Below the pieces are notes generated by a model, which ran no database searches, had not been told where the DNA came from, and saw only the letters and a program-made list of their open reading frames with translations. A stretch of DNA of 64,000 nt from Tractidigestivibacter scatoligenes (lineage in GTDB: Bacteria; Actinomycetota; Coriobacteriia; Coriobacteriales; Atopobiaceae), in NCBI RefSeq assembly GCF_001494635.1, contig NZ_LOJF01000001.1, forward strand, positions 957,708 through 1,021,707, written 5' to 3'. The translations under genes were made by a program, and so were the position numbers. Shown piece after piece: positions 17,865 through 26,611 of the stretch (position 1 is its first letter; each line of letters opens with the position of its first letter).

Positions 17865-18791
17865 ATGAGTGAGACGCTTTCCAACGATTATCATGACTAC
17901 CTCAACAGTGAGGGCATGATTGAGGCCGACCCCGCTCTCATGCTCGGTGACGAGAACGCACCCGAAGAGATTACCAAGCACGACCTGTTCAAGGCTTGGT
18001 TCCGCGGATGGTGGGCAAACGAGGTTCCACACTCGTTCGACCGTATGATTGCACCCGCATTCCTCTTTGGCCTCATGCCGATCCTCCAGAAGCTCTACAA
18101 GAACAAGGTCATGCTCGGCGAGGCGTACCAGCGCCACATGGTGTTCTTCAACACCCAGGCAATCTGGGGCCAGGGCCTCATCACCGGCATCACCGCTTCG
18201 CTCGAGGAGGAGCGCGCCAAGGCGCTCCACGAGGGCAGGGCAGACGAGGCAATCAGCCCGCAGATCATCAACGCAACGAAGGTCGGCCTCATGGGCCCGC
18301 TCGCCGGCATTGGTGACTCCATCGACTCCGGTACCGTTCAGTACATCTTCATCGCTATGTTCCTGCCGCTCGCTCAGCAGGGCAGCGCATGGGGCGCTCT
18401 GCTCCCCTGGATCTGCTTCACGGTTGCAACGTTCATCTACGGCTTCGCTTTTGTGAAGCTTGGCTACAAGATGGGCCGTCGTGCCGCGCTTGAGGTCATG
18501 AAGGGCACCAAGATCAAGGCCGTCATCGATGGCCTGGGCGTTCTCGGACTGTTCATGATGGGCATTCTGGCAGCTAGCTACGTCAAGGTGTCCACGCCCA
18601 TCTCGTTCGAGCTGTCGGGCAAGACCTTTGCCATCCAGACCATCCTCAACGGAATTCTTCCTGGGTTCCTGCCGCTCCTGGCCGTTGTCCTTCTGTACCT
18701 GTACTTCAAGAAGAACGGCCTCAAGATCACCAAGGCCATGATCATCTACACGATCGTGCTTCTCGTGCTCGGCCTTGTGAACGTCCTCTAG
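17865..18791 (+). CDS. PTS mannose-family EIID
   Basis: 308 residues. TKHDLFKAWFRGWWANEVPHSFDRM, RHMVFFNTQAIWGQGLITGITASLEEE and VGLMGPLAGIGDSIDSGT are hallmark EIID (PF03613) segments, followed by several C-terminal transmembrane helices. About 35 extra N-terminal residues precede the conserved part. ATG 17865 follows AGAAGGGAA. It works with EIIC as the translocating membrane unit and sits 54 bp after it. Confidence 0.93.
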   Translation: MSETLSNDYHDYLNSEGMIEADPALMLGDENAPEEITKHDLFKAWFRGWWANEVPHSFDRMIAPAFLFGLMPILQKLYKNKVMLGEAYQRHMVFFNTQAIWGQGLITGITASLEEERAKALHEGRADEAISPQIINATKVGLMGPLAGIGDSIDSGTVQYIFIAMFLPLAQQGSAWGALLPWICFTVATFIYGFAFVKLGYKMGRRAALEVMKGTKIKAVIDGLGVLGLFMMGILAASYVKVSTPISFELSGKTFAIQTILNGILPGFLPLLAVVLLYLYFKKNGLKITKAMIIYTIVLLVLGLVNVL

Positions 18792-18840
18792 GATTAGGTT
18801 TTAGGAAACCATTTACCGTCTGTCTATAGGAGGTCCTCCG

Positions 18841-19257
18841 TTGAAGGAGAGAAGAGTTCTCGTCATCACGCACGGCCACTTTGGCGAGGAGCTCGTCAAG
18901 AGTGTCGAGATGATCATGGGCAAGCAGGACTACGTCACGGCAATGGGGCTTTTGCCTGGTTGTTCTGTTGATGACCTCAGGGAGAAGGCGTTTGAGGTCG
19001 TTGCCAAGAACGATGCCGACGGCGCCGACACCATCGTGTGCTGCGACCTGTTTGGGGGCAGCCCCAGCAACGTTGCACTCTCCTGCCTAGGCAAGAGCGA
19101 CTGCAAGGTCGTGCTTGGTGTTAACATGCCCATGCTCGTCCAGCTTGCTCAAGACATCCATGATACGGAGGACCTCGACGAGCTCGTCAACACTGCAGCG
19201 CAGGCAGCCCGTGACGGCGTTGTGGTCAAGGACAGGGCAATTCTGCTCGGGAAATAG
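18841..19257 (+). CDS. PTS mannose-family EIIA
   Basis: 138 residues, start TTG 18841 behind a strong AGGAGGTCC site. VLVITHGHFGEELVKSVEMIMG carries the phospho-accepting His (residue 11), and CCDLFGGSPSNVAL and LGVNMPMLVQL are the other conserved blocks of PF03610. It takes phosphate from HPr and passes it to EIIB. EIIA and EIIB are separate genes here, unlike the fused ManX. Confidence 0.92.
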   Translation: MKERRVLVITHGHFGEELVKSVEMIMGKQDYVTAMGLLPGCSVDDLREKAFEVVAKNDADGADTIVCCDLFGGSPSNVALSCLGKSDCKVVLGVNMPMLVQLAQDIHDTEDLDELVNTAAQAARDGVVVKDRAILLGK

Positions 19258-19281
19258 CGAAAGAAAAGGCAGGTAGTTATT

Positions 19282-19776
19282 ATGGCAACCATCAACCTCA
19301 CAAGAATTGACGATCGCCTCATCCACGGCCAGGTCATGCAGGTCTGGTCCAAGGGCAACGGCACCAACACGATCTACGTCGTTGACGATGACACCGCCAA
19401 GGACGCGTTCATGAAGGAGATCTACGAGTCGACCCAGTCTACCGGTGGACTCAAGATCAAGGTCTTCTCCGCCAAGGGCCTCGTGAAGCAGTATGCAAAG
19501 AACCAGTTTGGCGACAGGAAGCTCATGCTGGTCTTCAAGAACGCGGACTACGTGAAGACGGCTGTTGAGGGTGGCGTGCCTATCACCTCGGTCGATGTGG
19601 GCAACGTCTGCAACAAGCCCAACACCGTGCAGGTCATCAAGACTGTCTACCTTTCGGACAAGGACTACGAGGACCTCAAGGAGATTTCTGACAAGGGCGT
19701 CGAGGTCTATTTCCAGAACATTCCTTCGAGCGAGAAGCTCTCGATGGATGACGCTGCTAAGAAGATGGGAAAGTAG
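19282..19776 (+). CDS. PTS mannose-family EIIB
   Basis: 164 residues. LTRIDDRLIHGQVMQVWSKG carries the phosphorylated His (residue 15) of PF03830, and VVDDDTAKDAFMKEIYES follows as usual. It phosphorylates the sugar or sugar acid as it enters through EIICD. The gene lies 24 bp after EIIA and 3 bp before the dehydrogenase gene, inside one operon. Substrate by context: gluconate or a related hexonate. Confidence 0.92.
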   Translation: MATINLTRIDDRLIHGQVMQVWSKGNGTNTIYVVDDDTAKDAFMKEIYESTQSTGGLKIKVFSAKGLVKQYAKNQFGDRKLMLVFKNADYVKTAVEGGVPITSVDVGNVCNKPNTVQVIKTVYLSDKDYEDLKEISDKGVEVYFQNIPSSEKLSMDDAAKKMGK

Positions 19777-19779
19777 GGC

Positions 19780-20769
19780 ATGAATTATCGGATCGCTATC
19801 GTCAACTCCTCCTCGTTTGGGCAGCACTTTCCCGAGCACATCAAGCGTCTCGAGAAGATTGGTCCGGTAGAGCGCGTTCGTGTCGCCGGCGACTGCCACG
19901 GCAAGGAGCTTGCCCAGGCGCTCGAGGGATACAACATCGTCATCGCGTCGGTGACCCCCTTCTTTGACAAGGAGTTCTTCGACAACAAGCGCGACCTCCT
20001 TCTCTTGAGCAGGCATGGAATTGGCTTTAACAACGTTGACGTCGACGCGGCCGCCGCATGCGGCACGCTCGTGACCACCGTCTCGCCGAAGGTCGAGCGC
20101 GACGCAGTTGCAGAGGGCGCCGTTGCGACGCTCATGGACTGCATGCGCCGCGTGAGCGACTCCCACGTGGCGGCGAACGAGGGCCGTTGGGCGGAGCGCG
20201 CCAGCTTCCTCGGCAACGGGCTCTCTGGCAAGACGCTTGGCATCATCGGCTGCGGCAACATCGGAAGCAGGGTCGTCGAGATTCTCAAGCGCGGCTTTGA
20301 CATGCGCGTTCTTGCCTGCGATCCCAAGCACTTCGAGCACTGGGCCGATGTCCTGGGCGTCGAGTACACCGATCTGGATACCGTCGTGAGCAACTGCGAC
20401 GTGCTTACCCTGAACGCCGATCTCAACCCCACGTCCTACCACATCCTTGGCGAGGAGCAGTTCTCCAAGATGAAGAAGGGCGTCTACGTGGTCGACAATG
20501 CCCGCGCGGACCTCATCGACCAGCAGGCCATGCTCAAGGCCCTCGATGACGGAACGGTTGCCGGTCTCGCCATCGACGTCATGCATGACGAGCCGCCTAA
20601 GCCCGATGACCCGTACTTCAACCACCCCAAGGTACTTGTGACCACGCACATCTCTGCATACACGCAGGAGTGCCTTGTCGAGATGGGCGAGAAGTGCGTT
20701 GGCGACGTCGAGCGCTACGTCAGGGGCGAGGAGCCTGTCAACGCAAAGAACGTGCCGGTCAAGCGTTAG
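19780..20769 (+). CDS. D-2-hydroxyacid dehydrogenase
   Basis: 329 residues. The NAD-binding loop is LGIIGCGNIGSRVVEIL (about residues 152-168). The catalytic triad can be seen as Arg in YVVDNARADLID, Glu in VMHDEPPKP and His in TTHISAYTQE. The nearest known activities are phosphoglycerate dehydrogenase-like and 2-ketogluconate reductases. In this locus a role reducing a 2-keto sugar acid, for example 2-ketogluconate (6-phosphate) to gluconate (6-phosphate), is an attractive inference. It is translated right after EIIB. Confidence 0.85.
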   Translation: MNYRIAIVNSSSFGQHFPEHIKRLEKIGPVERVRVAGDCHGKELAQALEGYNIVIASVTPFFDKEFFDNKRDLLLLSRHGIGFNNVDVDAAAACGTLVTTVSPKVERDAVAEGAVATLMDCMRRVSDSHVAANEGRWAERASFLGNGLSGKTLGIIGCGNIGSRVVEILKRGFDMRVLACDPKHFEHWADVLGVEYTDLDTVVSNCDVLTLNADLNPTSYHILGEEQFSKMKKGVYVVDNARADLIDQQAMLKALDDGTVAGLAIDVMHDEPPKPDDPYFNHPKVLVTTHISAYTQECLVEMGEKCVGDVERYVRGEEPVNAKNVPVKR

Positions 20770-20862
20770 CATCTATAGCGTTGCCGGATGCATGTTGGTG
20801 AGCTACACAGTGTCGCTCTGCATGTTTGTGCGGGGCGACACCGCTTTGTGACTGGAGGTCAT

Positions 20863-21582
20863 ATGACCCAGAGATGCATACGCGCTGTCCTGTTCGACAT
20901 GGATGGGCTTACGCTCGATACCGAGTCAATTGGATACAACGCATATCTCCGTGCTGGAAGGAAGTTTGGCTTCCAGGTTAACGAGCGGCTTCACATGGAT
21001 TTGGGCGGACGCACAGAGCCCGAGATTATCGCCGAACTCAAGCGCCTGTTCGGTGACGACAAGGACATCGTTGGATGGCGTTCCTATATCAACCATCAAA
21101 AGGACGTCATCCTTCGCGAGCGTGGTCGGGCCGGCAAGAAGGCGGGCCTGCTCGAGCTTCTCTGCTACCTCAACGAGATGCACATTCCCTATGCCCTGGC
21201 AAGCTCCACCAAGAAGGAGAAGATCCTCGAGCTCCTCTCGACGGAATACCTTGTTCATGCCTTCCCGGTGATTGTGAGTGGCGATATGGTCACTCACGGC
21301 AAGCCTGACCCCGAGATATTCCTAACCGCTGCTTCCAAGCTGGGCGTCGACCCGTCCGAGGCGCTTGTTCTCGAGGACGCCCGTGCGGGTATCGAGGCAG
21401 CTCACCGGGGTGGCTTCCGCAGCGCGTTCGTCTATGATGACGTGACCAAATATGGGACTCTCACCAGTGGCTATCCCATTCTTGTCGACCTTCCCGACCC
21501 GCACGACGCAGGTCTGCTCGCAGATTTCAAACCACATGATCTTGAAGAGGTCATTCCAATCATCAAACAGGCAAACTCTTAA
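20863..21582 (+). CDS. HAD-superfamily phosphatase/phosphomutase-like protein
   Basis: 239 residues; ATG 20863 follows ACTGGAGGTC, while a longer frame from 20788 has no such site. Motif I is VLFDMDGLTLDTES (the first Asp is the nucleophile), motif II is ALASSTKK, motif III the Lys in HGKPDPEIF and motif IV VLEDARAGIEAA. The helical cap and overall length match the beta-phosphoglucomutase/phosphatase subfamily. In the operon it could remove phosphate from a dead-end or signalling sugar phosphate. The true substrate is unknown. Confidence 0.85.
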   Translation: MTQRCIRAVLFDMDGLTLDTESIGYNAYLRAGRKFGFQVNERLHMDLGGRTEPEIIAELKRLFGDDKDIVGWRSYINHQKDVILRERGRAGKKAGLLELLCYLNEMHIPYALASSTKKEKILELLSTEYLVHAFPVIVSGDMVTHGKPDPEIFLTAASKLGVDPSEALVLEDARAGIEAAHRGGFRSAFVYDDVTKYGTLTSGYPILVDLPDPHDAGLLADFKPHDLEEVIPIIKQANS

Positions 21583-21596
21583 CGGAGGTGGAAGGC

Positions 21597-22253
21597 ATGC
21601 AAGACGTGGTCATTCGTACCGATACGGGCAAGCTGGTCTCAATATCGGTGGCATATGTGATTTTGGGTGCGTTGTTCGTCGGCTTGGGCGCAACGGTTGC
21701 CGATGGGCCGGTTGTTGTTGGCCTCTGCTGTGCCGTCGCTGTGGTCGCGCTGCTTGGTCTTATTCACAACGTGGTCGAGATCGCTCACTCGCGCGTCCTG
21801 TTCAAGGCCGATTCGAAGGGCGTGACCGACTACACGAAGAAGGACGATGTCGTCTTTGTCCCGTGGGACCACGTTGAGAGGATCGATCTCAAGGCAGCCA
21901 ACAACGAGGCTCTCATGCTCGATGTCGTAGGCTTCAAGACGATTGACGAGATGGGCGATTTGACCCCGGAGCAGCGTCAGATGGCCGAGCAGAATGGTGG
22001 CAAGGGCTACTACCTCCTCGAGCTCTCTGGCATGTGGGTCTCTCACAAGCACATGGAGCAGGCGTTCGATGACATCTCGGTTCTTGCGGCCCGCTACAAT
22101 CCCGACGTTGTGTGCACGGGGTTCCAGGACAGCCTTGCCACCCACTCCAAGAAGGGGCGGGAGCGCCTGGAGCGCCAGCAGCGCCGTCGCGAGCAGGAAG
22201 TGAAGAAGCGCCTTGCCGAGGAGGAAGGCAAGTCTGGAGATGACGGGCAATGA
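21597..22253 (+). CDS. Two-helix membrane protein of unknown function
   Basis: 218 residues. After a short N-terminus come two hydrophobic helices (VAYVILGALFVGLGATVA and VVVGLCCAVAVVALLGLI), then a soluble domain with VPWDHVERIDLKAANNEALMLDV, and a charged tail rich in Arg/Lys/Glu (KKGRERLERQQRRREQEVKKRLAEEE). The arrangement resembles proteins with a membrane-linked PH-like/YcxB-like domain, but I do not recognise the family. ATG 21597 is placed eight bases after GGAGG. Its stop overlaps the next start (ATGA), so it is tightly coupled to the dehydratase subunits. Confidence 0.7.
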   Translation: MQDVVIRTDTGKLVSISVAYVILGALFVGLGATVADGPVVVGLCCAVAVVALLGLIHNVVEIAHSRVLFKADSKGVTDYTKKDDVVFVPWDHVERIDLKAANNEALMLDVVGFKTIDEMGDLTPEQRQMAEQNGGKGYYLLELSGMWVSHKHMEQAFDDISVLAARYNPDVVCTGFQDSLATHSKKGRERLERQQRRREQEVKKRLAEEEGKSGDDGQ

Positions 22254-22561
22254 GTGGTGACACGAGTTCCTGCGTGCCCGCACTCCGGCTGAACGAGCAC
22301 GATGACGTTGCCTGTCTTCTTGGACCGGCGTCGAAGGACGACCAGATAGAAGTGAGGGATACGGACGGTGCCGTCGTCGACACGGTGGCAGCGCGTGCCG
22401 ATATTCCCCGTTTCCACAAGGTGGCGCTCAGGGACCTGGGGGCAGGCGAGCGCCTCACTAAATACGGTGAGGTCATTGGGACTACGAGCTCGGCAATAAC
22501 CCGTGGCGACTACGTGCACGTTCACAACCTCGTGAGCGCAAAGGTGGGTGTTGGCAAATGA
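22250..22561 (+). CDS. UxaA/SuyA-type dehydratase small subunit (SAF domain)
   Basis: 103 residues. The pattern LRLNEHDDVACLLGPA, IPRFHKVALRDLGAGERLTKYGEVIGTTSSAITRGDYVHVHNL is the N-terminal SAF domain of the altronate/galactarate dehydratase family, which in sulfolactate lyase is the separate SuyA. Here it is also a separate gene, overlapping its neighbours by four bases on both sides (ATGA). The conserved HxxAL and GDYVHVHN motifs are present. It must pair with the large subunit next door. Confidence 0.88.
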   Translation: MSGDTSSCVPALRLNEHDDVACLLGPASKDDQIEVRDTDGAVVDTVAARADIPRFHKVALRDLGAGERLTKYGEVIGTTSSAITRGDYVHVHNLVSAKVGVGK

Positions 22562-23730
22562 TGGGCTATGTGCGACCCGATGGCAGGTACGGCGTCCGCA
22601 ACTATGTGCTGGTGCTCTCGAGCGTCGGCTGCGCGAATCATGTTGCCGACCTCATAGCGAAGGGCATCCCTGGTGCGGTGTCACTTCGCAACGCAAAGGG
22701 CTGCGGCCAGCTTGGGAAAAGCGCCGAGATGATGTCGCGCTGCCTGGTGAACCTCTCGCAGAACCCCAACGTCTTTGGAACGGTCGTGGTTGGCCTTGGG
22801 TGCGAGACCATGCGTCCCCACGAACTGGCTCAACGCATGAGGAGCCTCTCGGACAAGCCGGTCTATGACATCACGATCCAGGAGGAGGGCGGTTCCAGCG
22901 CGGCGGTAGAGAAGGGTCGCACGCTGGTAAAAGAGCTGGTGGAGCGCGCAGAGAAGGTAACTCCGTCCGAGATGGGGCTGGGGGACCTGGTCCTTGGGAC
23001 CAACTGCGGGGGCTCGGACGCCACGAGCGGCATCGCCGCCAACCCAACCATCGGTTATGTGAGTGACGCCGTGGTTGGCGCGGGCGGAACGGTGTTTCTG
23101 GGGGAGACTACCGAGCTCATTGGAACTGAGCACATTCTTGCTCGTCGTGCGGCCTCTCCCAAGGTGCGCGATGACATTCTCCGGCTTGTGGGCACTCTCG
23201 AGAACGACCTGGTAGCATCCGGGGTTGACGTGCGCGGGGCAAATCCCTCCCCGGGAAATATGCGTGGCGGCCTTAGCACTCTCGAGGAAAAGGCGCTTGG
23301 CGGTATCAGCAAGGGTGGGACGTCGAAGATTCAGCAGGTTATCGAGTATGGTGCACGTCCGAGCCGCAAGGGTCTCATCATTATGGACACGCCCGGCTAT
23401 GATATCGAGTCTGTCTCTGGCATGGTTGCCGGCGGTGCTCAGGTTGTCATCTTTTCTTCCGGCAGGGGTACTCCGACCGGTTGTGCGCTTGCCCCAGTGA
23501 TCAAGGTTACCGGCAATGACGAGACCTTCTCGTCTATGGGCGAGAACATAGACTTTGACGCCTCGGGAGTCATCACCCAGGGAGAGAGCGTTCACGACGA
23601 GGGCAAGCGTTTGCTTGAGCTGCTCGAGCGGGTTTGCTCTGGAGAGCAGGCTGCCTCTGAGCGTCTCGGCTTTGATGACTTCTCGCTCTACCACAATATG
23701 GAACTGTGGGGTACGTGTAGCTTCTCCTGA
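22558..23730 (+). CDS. UxaA/GarD/SuyB-type dehydratase large subunit
   Basis: 390 residues. GYVRPDGRYGVRNYVLVLSSVGCANHVA begins the domain. Conserved Cys/His-rich segments follow: NAKGCGQLG, VGLGCETM, LGTNCGGSDATSGIAANPTIGYVSD and the late FSSGRGTPTGCALAPVIKVTGN. These define the family of Fe-dependent hydro-lyases that dehydrate sugar acids: altronate to 2-keto-3-deoxygluconate, galactarate, or sulfolactate. No KDG kinase is present, but eda and a PTS are, so the substrate may be a phosphorylated hexonate giving KDPG directly. That inference makes this the key unknown of the locus. Confidence 0.88.
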   Translation: MMGYVRPDGRYGVRNYVLVLSSVGCANHVADLIAKGIPGAVSLRNAKGCGQLGKSAEMMSRCLVNLSQNPNVFGTVVVGLGCETMRPHELAQRMRSLSDKPVYDITIQEEGGSSAAVEKGRTLVKELVERAEKVTPSEMGLGDLVLGTNCGGSDATSGIAANPTIGYVSDAVVGAGGTVFLGETTELIGTEHILARRAASPKVRDDILRLVGTLENDLVASGVDVRGANPSPGNMRGGLSTLEEKALGGISKGGTSKIQQVIEYGARPSRKGLIIMDTPGYDIESVSGMVAGGAQVVIFSSGRGTPTGCALAPVIKVTGNDETFSSMGENIDFDASGVITQGESVHDEGKRLLELLERVCSGEQAASERLGFDDFSLYHNMELWGTCSFS

Positions 23731-23851
23731 GGGGTGGCTCCCTGTCGCCGTCTGCGAAGCTGTGGGCACCTCTCGCTCATCGTGCCGCCGTAGCCAATTC
23801 TGTCCGGCTCCTCGGTAGAATGAATGGGTCAACACGAGAGGGGACAGGCTC

Positions 23852-26602
23852 ATGTCAGAATCCGAGGAGATTACAATGGGCGCGCAGGCTGCCGAGGAGG
23901 GCACTGCGCGCCGAACCATAGCCGTCATCGACGGCAACTCGCTCATGCATCGCGCGTACCACGCCATCATGCAGCCCATGACCGCACCGGACGGCCGCTC
24001 GACCAATGCCCTCTTTGGGTTCTTCAACATGTTCATCAAGATGGTCGAGACCTTCCATCCCGACGGCATCATCTGTGCCTTCGACAAGGGCAAGCCCAAG
24101 GTGCGCATGGAGAAGCTCCCCCAGTACAAGGCGCAGCGCCCGCCCATGGACGATGCCCTTCACGAGCAGTTCCCTATGGTGAAGGACTTGCTCCATGTGC
24201 TTGACGTGCCCGTCTGCGAGCTTGAGGGCTGGGAGGGCGATGACATCCTGGGCACCCTTGCACGTCGCGGCGAGGCCGCGGGCTACGAGATGCTGCTCTT
24301 TACCGGCGACCGTGACATGTACCAGTTGGCAACCGAGCACGTGAAGATCGTCTCCACCAAGAAGGGCGTCTCGGAGGTCCAGATCATGACCCCCGAGAGC
24401 GTCGATGACCTCTACCACGGCATCACGCCCGACTTGGTGCCAGACTTCTACGGTCTCAAGGGCGATACCTCGGACAACATCCCCGGCGTGCCGGGCATTG
24501 GCCCCAAGAAGGCAGCCGCTCTCATCGTGAAGTACGGCAACCTCGATGAGGTCATTGCCCATGCTGACGAGGTCAAGGGCAAGATGGGCGAGAACCTCCG
24601 CGCGCACGTAGACGATGCCTTGCTCTCTCGCGAAATTGCGACCATCCGCACCGATGCCCCCATCGACATCGAGCTCTCTGACGCAAAGTTTCCCACCTTC
24701 GACCCCGCCGAGGTCACCAAGGCCTTCTCGGCGCTTGGTTTCACGGGGCTCACGGGCAGGCTCACCCGCCTTGGCGGGAGTGCCCCGCGCGTTATGGCTG
24801 CGGGCGAGCGGAACGCCGCGGCGGATTCCGTGACTGCTGCAGTCCCTGCCGCGCCCGCTGTCATCGCGGTGCCCAAACCGTTCGAGGCAGACGCCGCTGC
24901 CGCTGCTCTCAAGGACGCCGTCAGGGCTGGAACTTGGCTTGGTTGCGCCGTCGAGGAGGACCCGTCCGCAGGCACGCTGTTCTCGCAGGGCTTCACGCTG
25001 TGGGTTTCCGTTGCCGACGACGTGCTTCTGCGCTTTGCCGGCGATGCGGCGAACGCCGCGCTGAGGCTGGCGTTTGCGGAGGGCCACGTGGCGGCGGGCG
25101 ACGTCAAGGCGCTCTTCCACCGACTCTCACCGGTCGACTCGTCGCTTCCCGAGACCATGGCAGCCGGAAGCGTTGTCCCAGACCGCATCTTCGATGTGGG
25201 TGTTGCCGCCTACCTGCTGGAATCCGACCGCTCCTCCTTTGAGGTGCGCGGCCTTGCCGAGCAGTTCCTCTCGTCTGCACTTCCGGAGGAGGACGCGGCA
25301 CCCGCTGCCGCCGTCGAGGCTGTTGCCTCGCGCCTGCTGGTGCCGGTGCTTGCGCAGCGCCTTGCCAATGACGGTTCCGCGGACGTCATGGACAAGATAG
25401 AGATGCCCCTCTTGCCGGTGCTTGCGCAGATGGAGCGCGTTGGACTCTCCGTTGACCCCGCGATTCTCGCGCGCCAGTCCGCCGAGCTGGGCGTCGAGAT
25501 AGACCAGATGGCCTCGGATATCCATGCCATGGCGGGAGAGGACTTCAACATCGATTCACCGCAGCAGCTCTCGCACATCCTCTTTGACGTGCGCAAGCTG
25601 CCGACGTTTGGCATGAAGCGCACCAAGCGGGGCTTCTACTCGACCAACGCCAAGGTCCTCGCCGACCTTGCCCAGACGGACGAGCTTGTGGCCAAGGTGC
25701 TGGAGTACCGCGAGCGCGCCAAGATCAAGTCGACCTACCTCGACGCGCTGCCGGCGCTCATCAGGGGAGACCATCGCATTCATACCACATTCAACCAGAC
25801 GGTTGCGGCCACGGGGCGCCTGTCGAGTTCCGACCCCAACCTCCAGAACATTCCTACCCGCTCTGAGCTGGGGCATCGCGTGCGCACTGCCTTCACGGTG
25901 CCCGAGGGCTCGGTCTTTCTCGCTTGCGACTACTCGCAGATCGAGCTGAGGCTGCTTGCGCACCTATCCGGAGACGAGCACCTGATTGCGGCCTTCAACG
26001 AGGGTGCGGACTTCCACGCCGCAACCGCCGCGCGCGTCTTTGGCGTTCCCGTCGAAGAGGTCACGCCGCAGCTGCGCAGCCGCGCCAAGGCCGTGAACTT
26101 TGGCATTGTCTACGGTCAGCAGGCGTACGGCCTTGCCACCTCGCTCAAGATTCCGCGCGCCGAGGCGCAGCAGATGATTGATCGCTACTTCGAGGCGTAT
26201 CCCGGCGTTCGTGCCTACCTCGACCAGTCCGTTGCATTTGCGCACGAGCATGGGTTCGCTATCACCATGTATGGCCGCAAGCGGCACATCCGCGAGTTCC
26301 AGCAGAGGAACAAGCAGCTGGTGGCCTTTGGCGAGCGCACGGCGATGAACCACCCCATGCAGGGCACGGCGGCAGACATCATCAAGATTGCCATGGTTCG
26401 CGTCGAGAAGCGCCTGGCCGAGGAGGGCCTCAAGTCGAAGCTTGTGCTGCAGATCCACGACGAGCTGGACCTCGAGGTGCCCGTTGACGAGATTGATGCG
26501 GCATCCACGCTGGTAAAGGAGACCATGGAGGGCGTGGCGCAGCTCAAGGTGCCGCTCATTGCCGAGGTCTCCTCCGGTGCCACGTGGGCAGACGCGAAAT
26601 AA
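23852..26602 (+). CDS. polA: DNA polymerase I
   Basis: 916 residues, complete. The N-terminal 5'-nuclease domain shows DGNSLMHRAYHA, AFDKGKPKVR, GWEGDDILGTLA and the helix-hairpin-helix DNIPGVPGIGPKKAA. The polymerase domain has motif A DYSQIELRLLAHLSGD (about 692-707), motif B RAKAVNFGIVYGQQAYG (about 744) and motif C QIHDELDLEVP (about 867). I do not see the acidic exonuclease motifs in the middle domain, as is usual for Gram-positive enzymes. It fills gaps in replication and repair. ATG 23852 follows GAGAGGGGA; rnhA starts 10 bp after its stop. Confidence 0.97.
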   Translation: MSESEEITMGAQAAEEGTARRTIAVIDGNSLMHRAYHAIMQPMTAPDGRSTNALFGFFNMFIKMVETFHPDGIICAFDKGKPKVRMEKLPQYKAQRPPMDDALHEQFPMVKDLLHVLDVPVCELEGWEGDDILGTLARRGEAAGYEMLLFTGDRDMYQLATEHVKIVSTKKGVSEVQIMTPESVDDLYHGITPDLVPDFYGLKGDTSDNIPGVPGIGPKKAAALIVKYGNLDEVIAHADEVKGKMGENLRAHVDDALLSREIATIRTDAPIDIELSDAKFPTFDPAEVTKAFSALGFTGLTGRLTRLGGSAPRVMAAGERNAAADSVTAAVPAAPAVIAVPKPFEADAAAAALKDAVRAGTWLGCAVEEDPSAGTLFSQGFTLWVSVADDVLLRFAGDAANAALRLAFAEGHVAAGDVKALFHRLSPVDSSLPETMAAGSVVPDRIFDVGVAAYLLESDRSSFEVRGLAEQFLSSALPEEDAAPAAAVEAVASRLLVPVLAQRLANDGSADVMDKIEMPLLPVLAQMERVGLSVDPAILARQSAELGVEIDQMASDIHAMAGEDFNIDSPQQLSHILFDVRKLPTFGMKRTKRGFYSTNAKVLADLAQTDELVAKVLEYRERAKIKSTYLDALPALIRGDHRIHTTFNQTVAATGRLSSSDPNLQNIPTRSELGHRVRTAFTVPEGSVFLACDYSQIELRLLAHLSGDEHLIAAFNEGADFHAATAARVFGVPVEEVTPQLRSRAKAVNFGIVYGQQAYGLATSLKIPRAEAQQMIDRYFEAYPGVRAYLDQSVAFAHEHGFAITMYGRKRHIREFQQRNKQLVAFGERTAMNHPMQGTAADIIKIAMVRVEKRLAEEGLKSKLVLQIHDELDLEVPVDEIDAASTLVKETMEGVAQLKVPLIAEVSSGATWADAK

Positions 26603-26611
26603 GGGGGCAGC

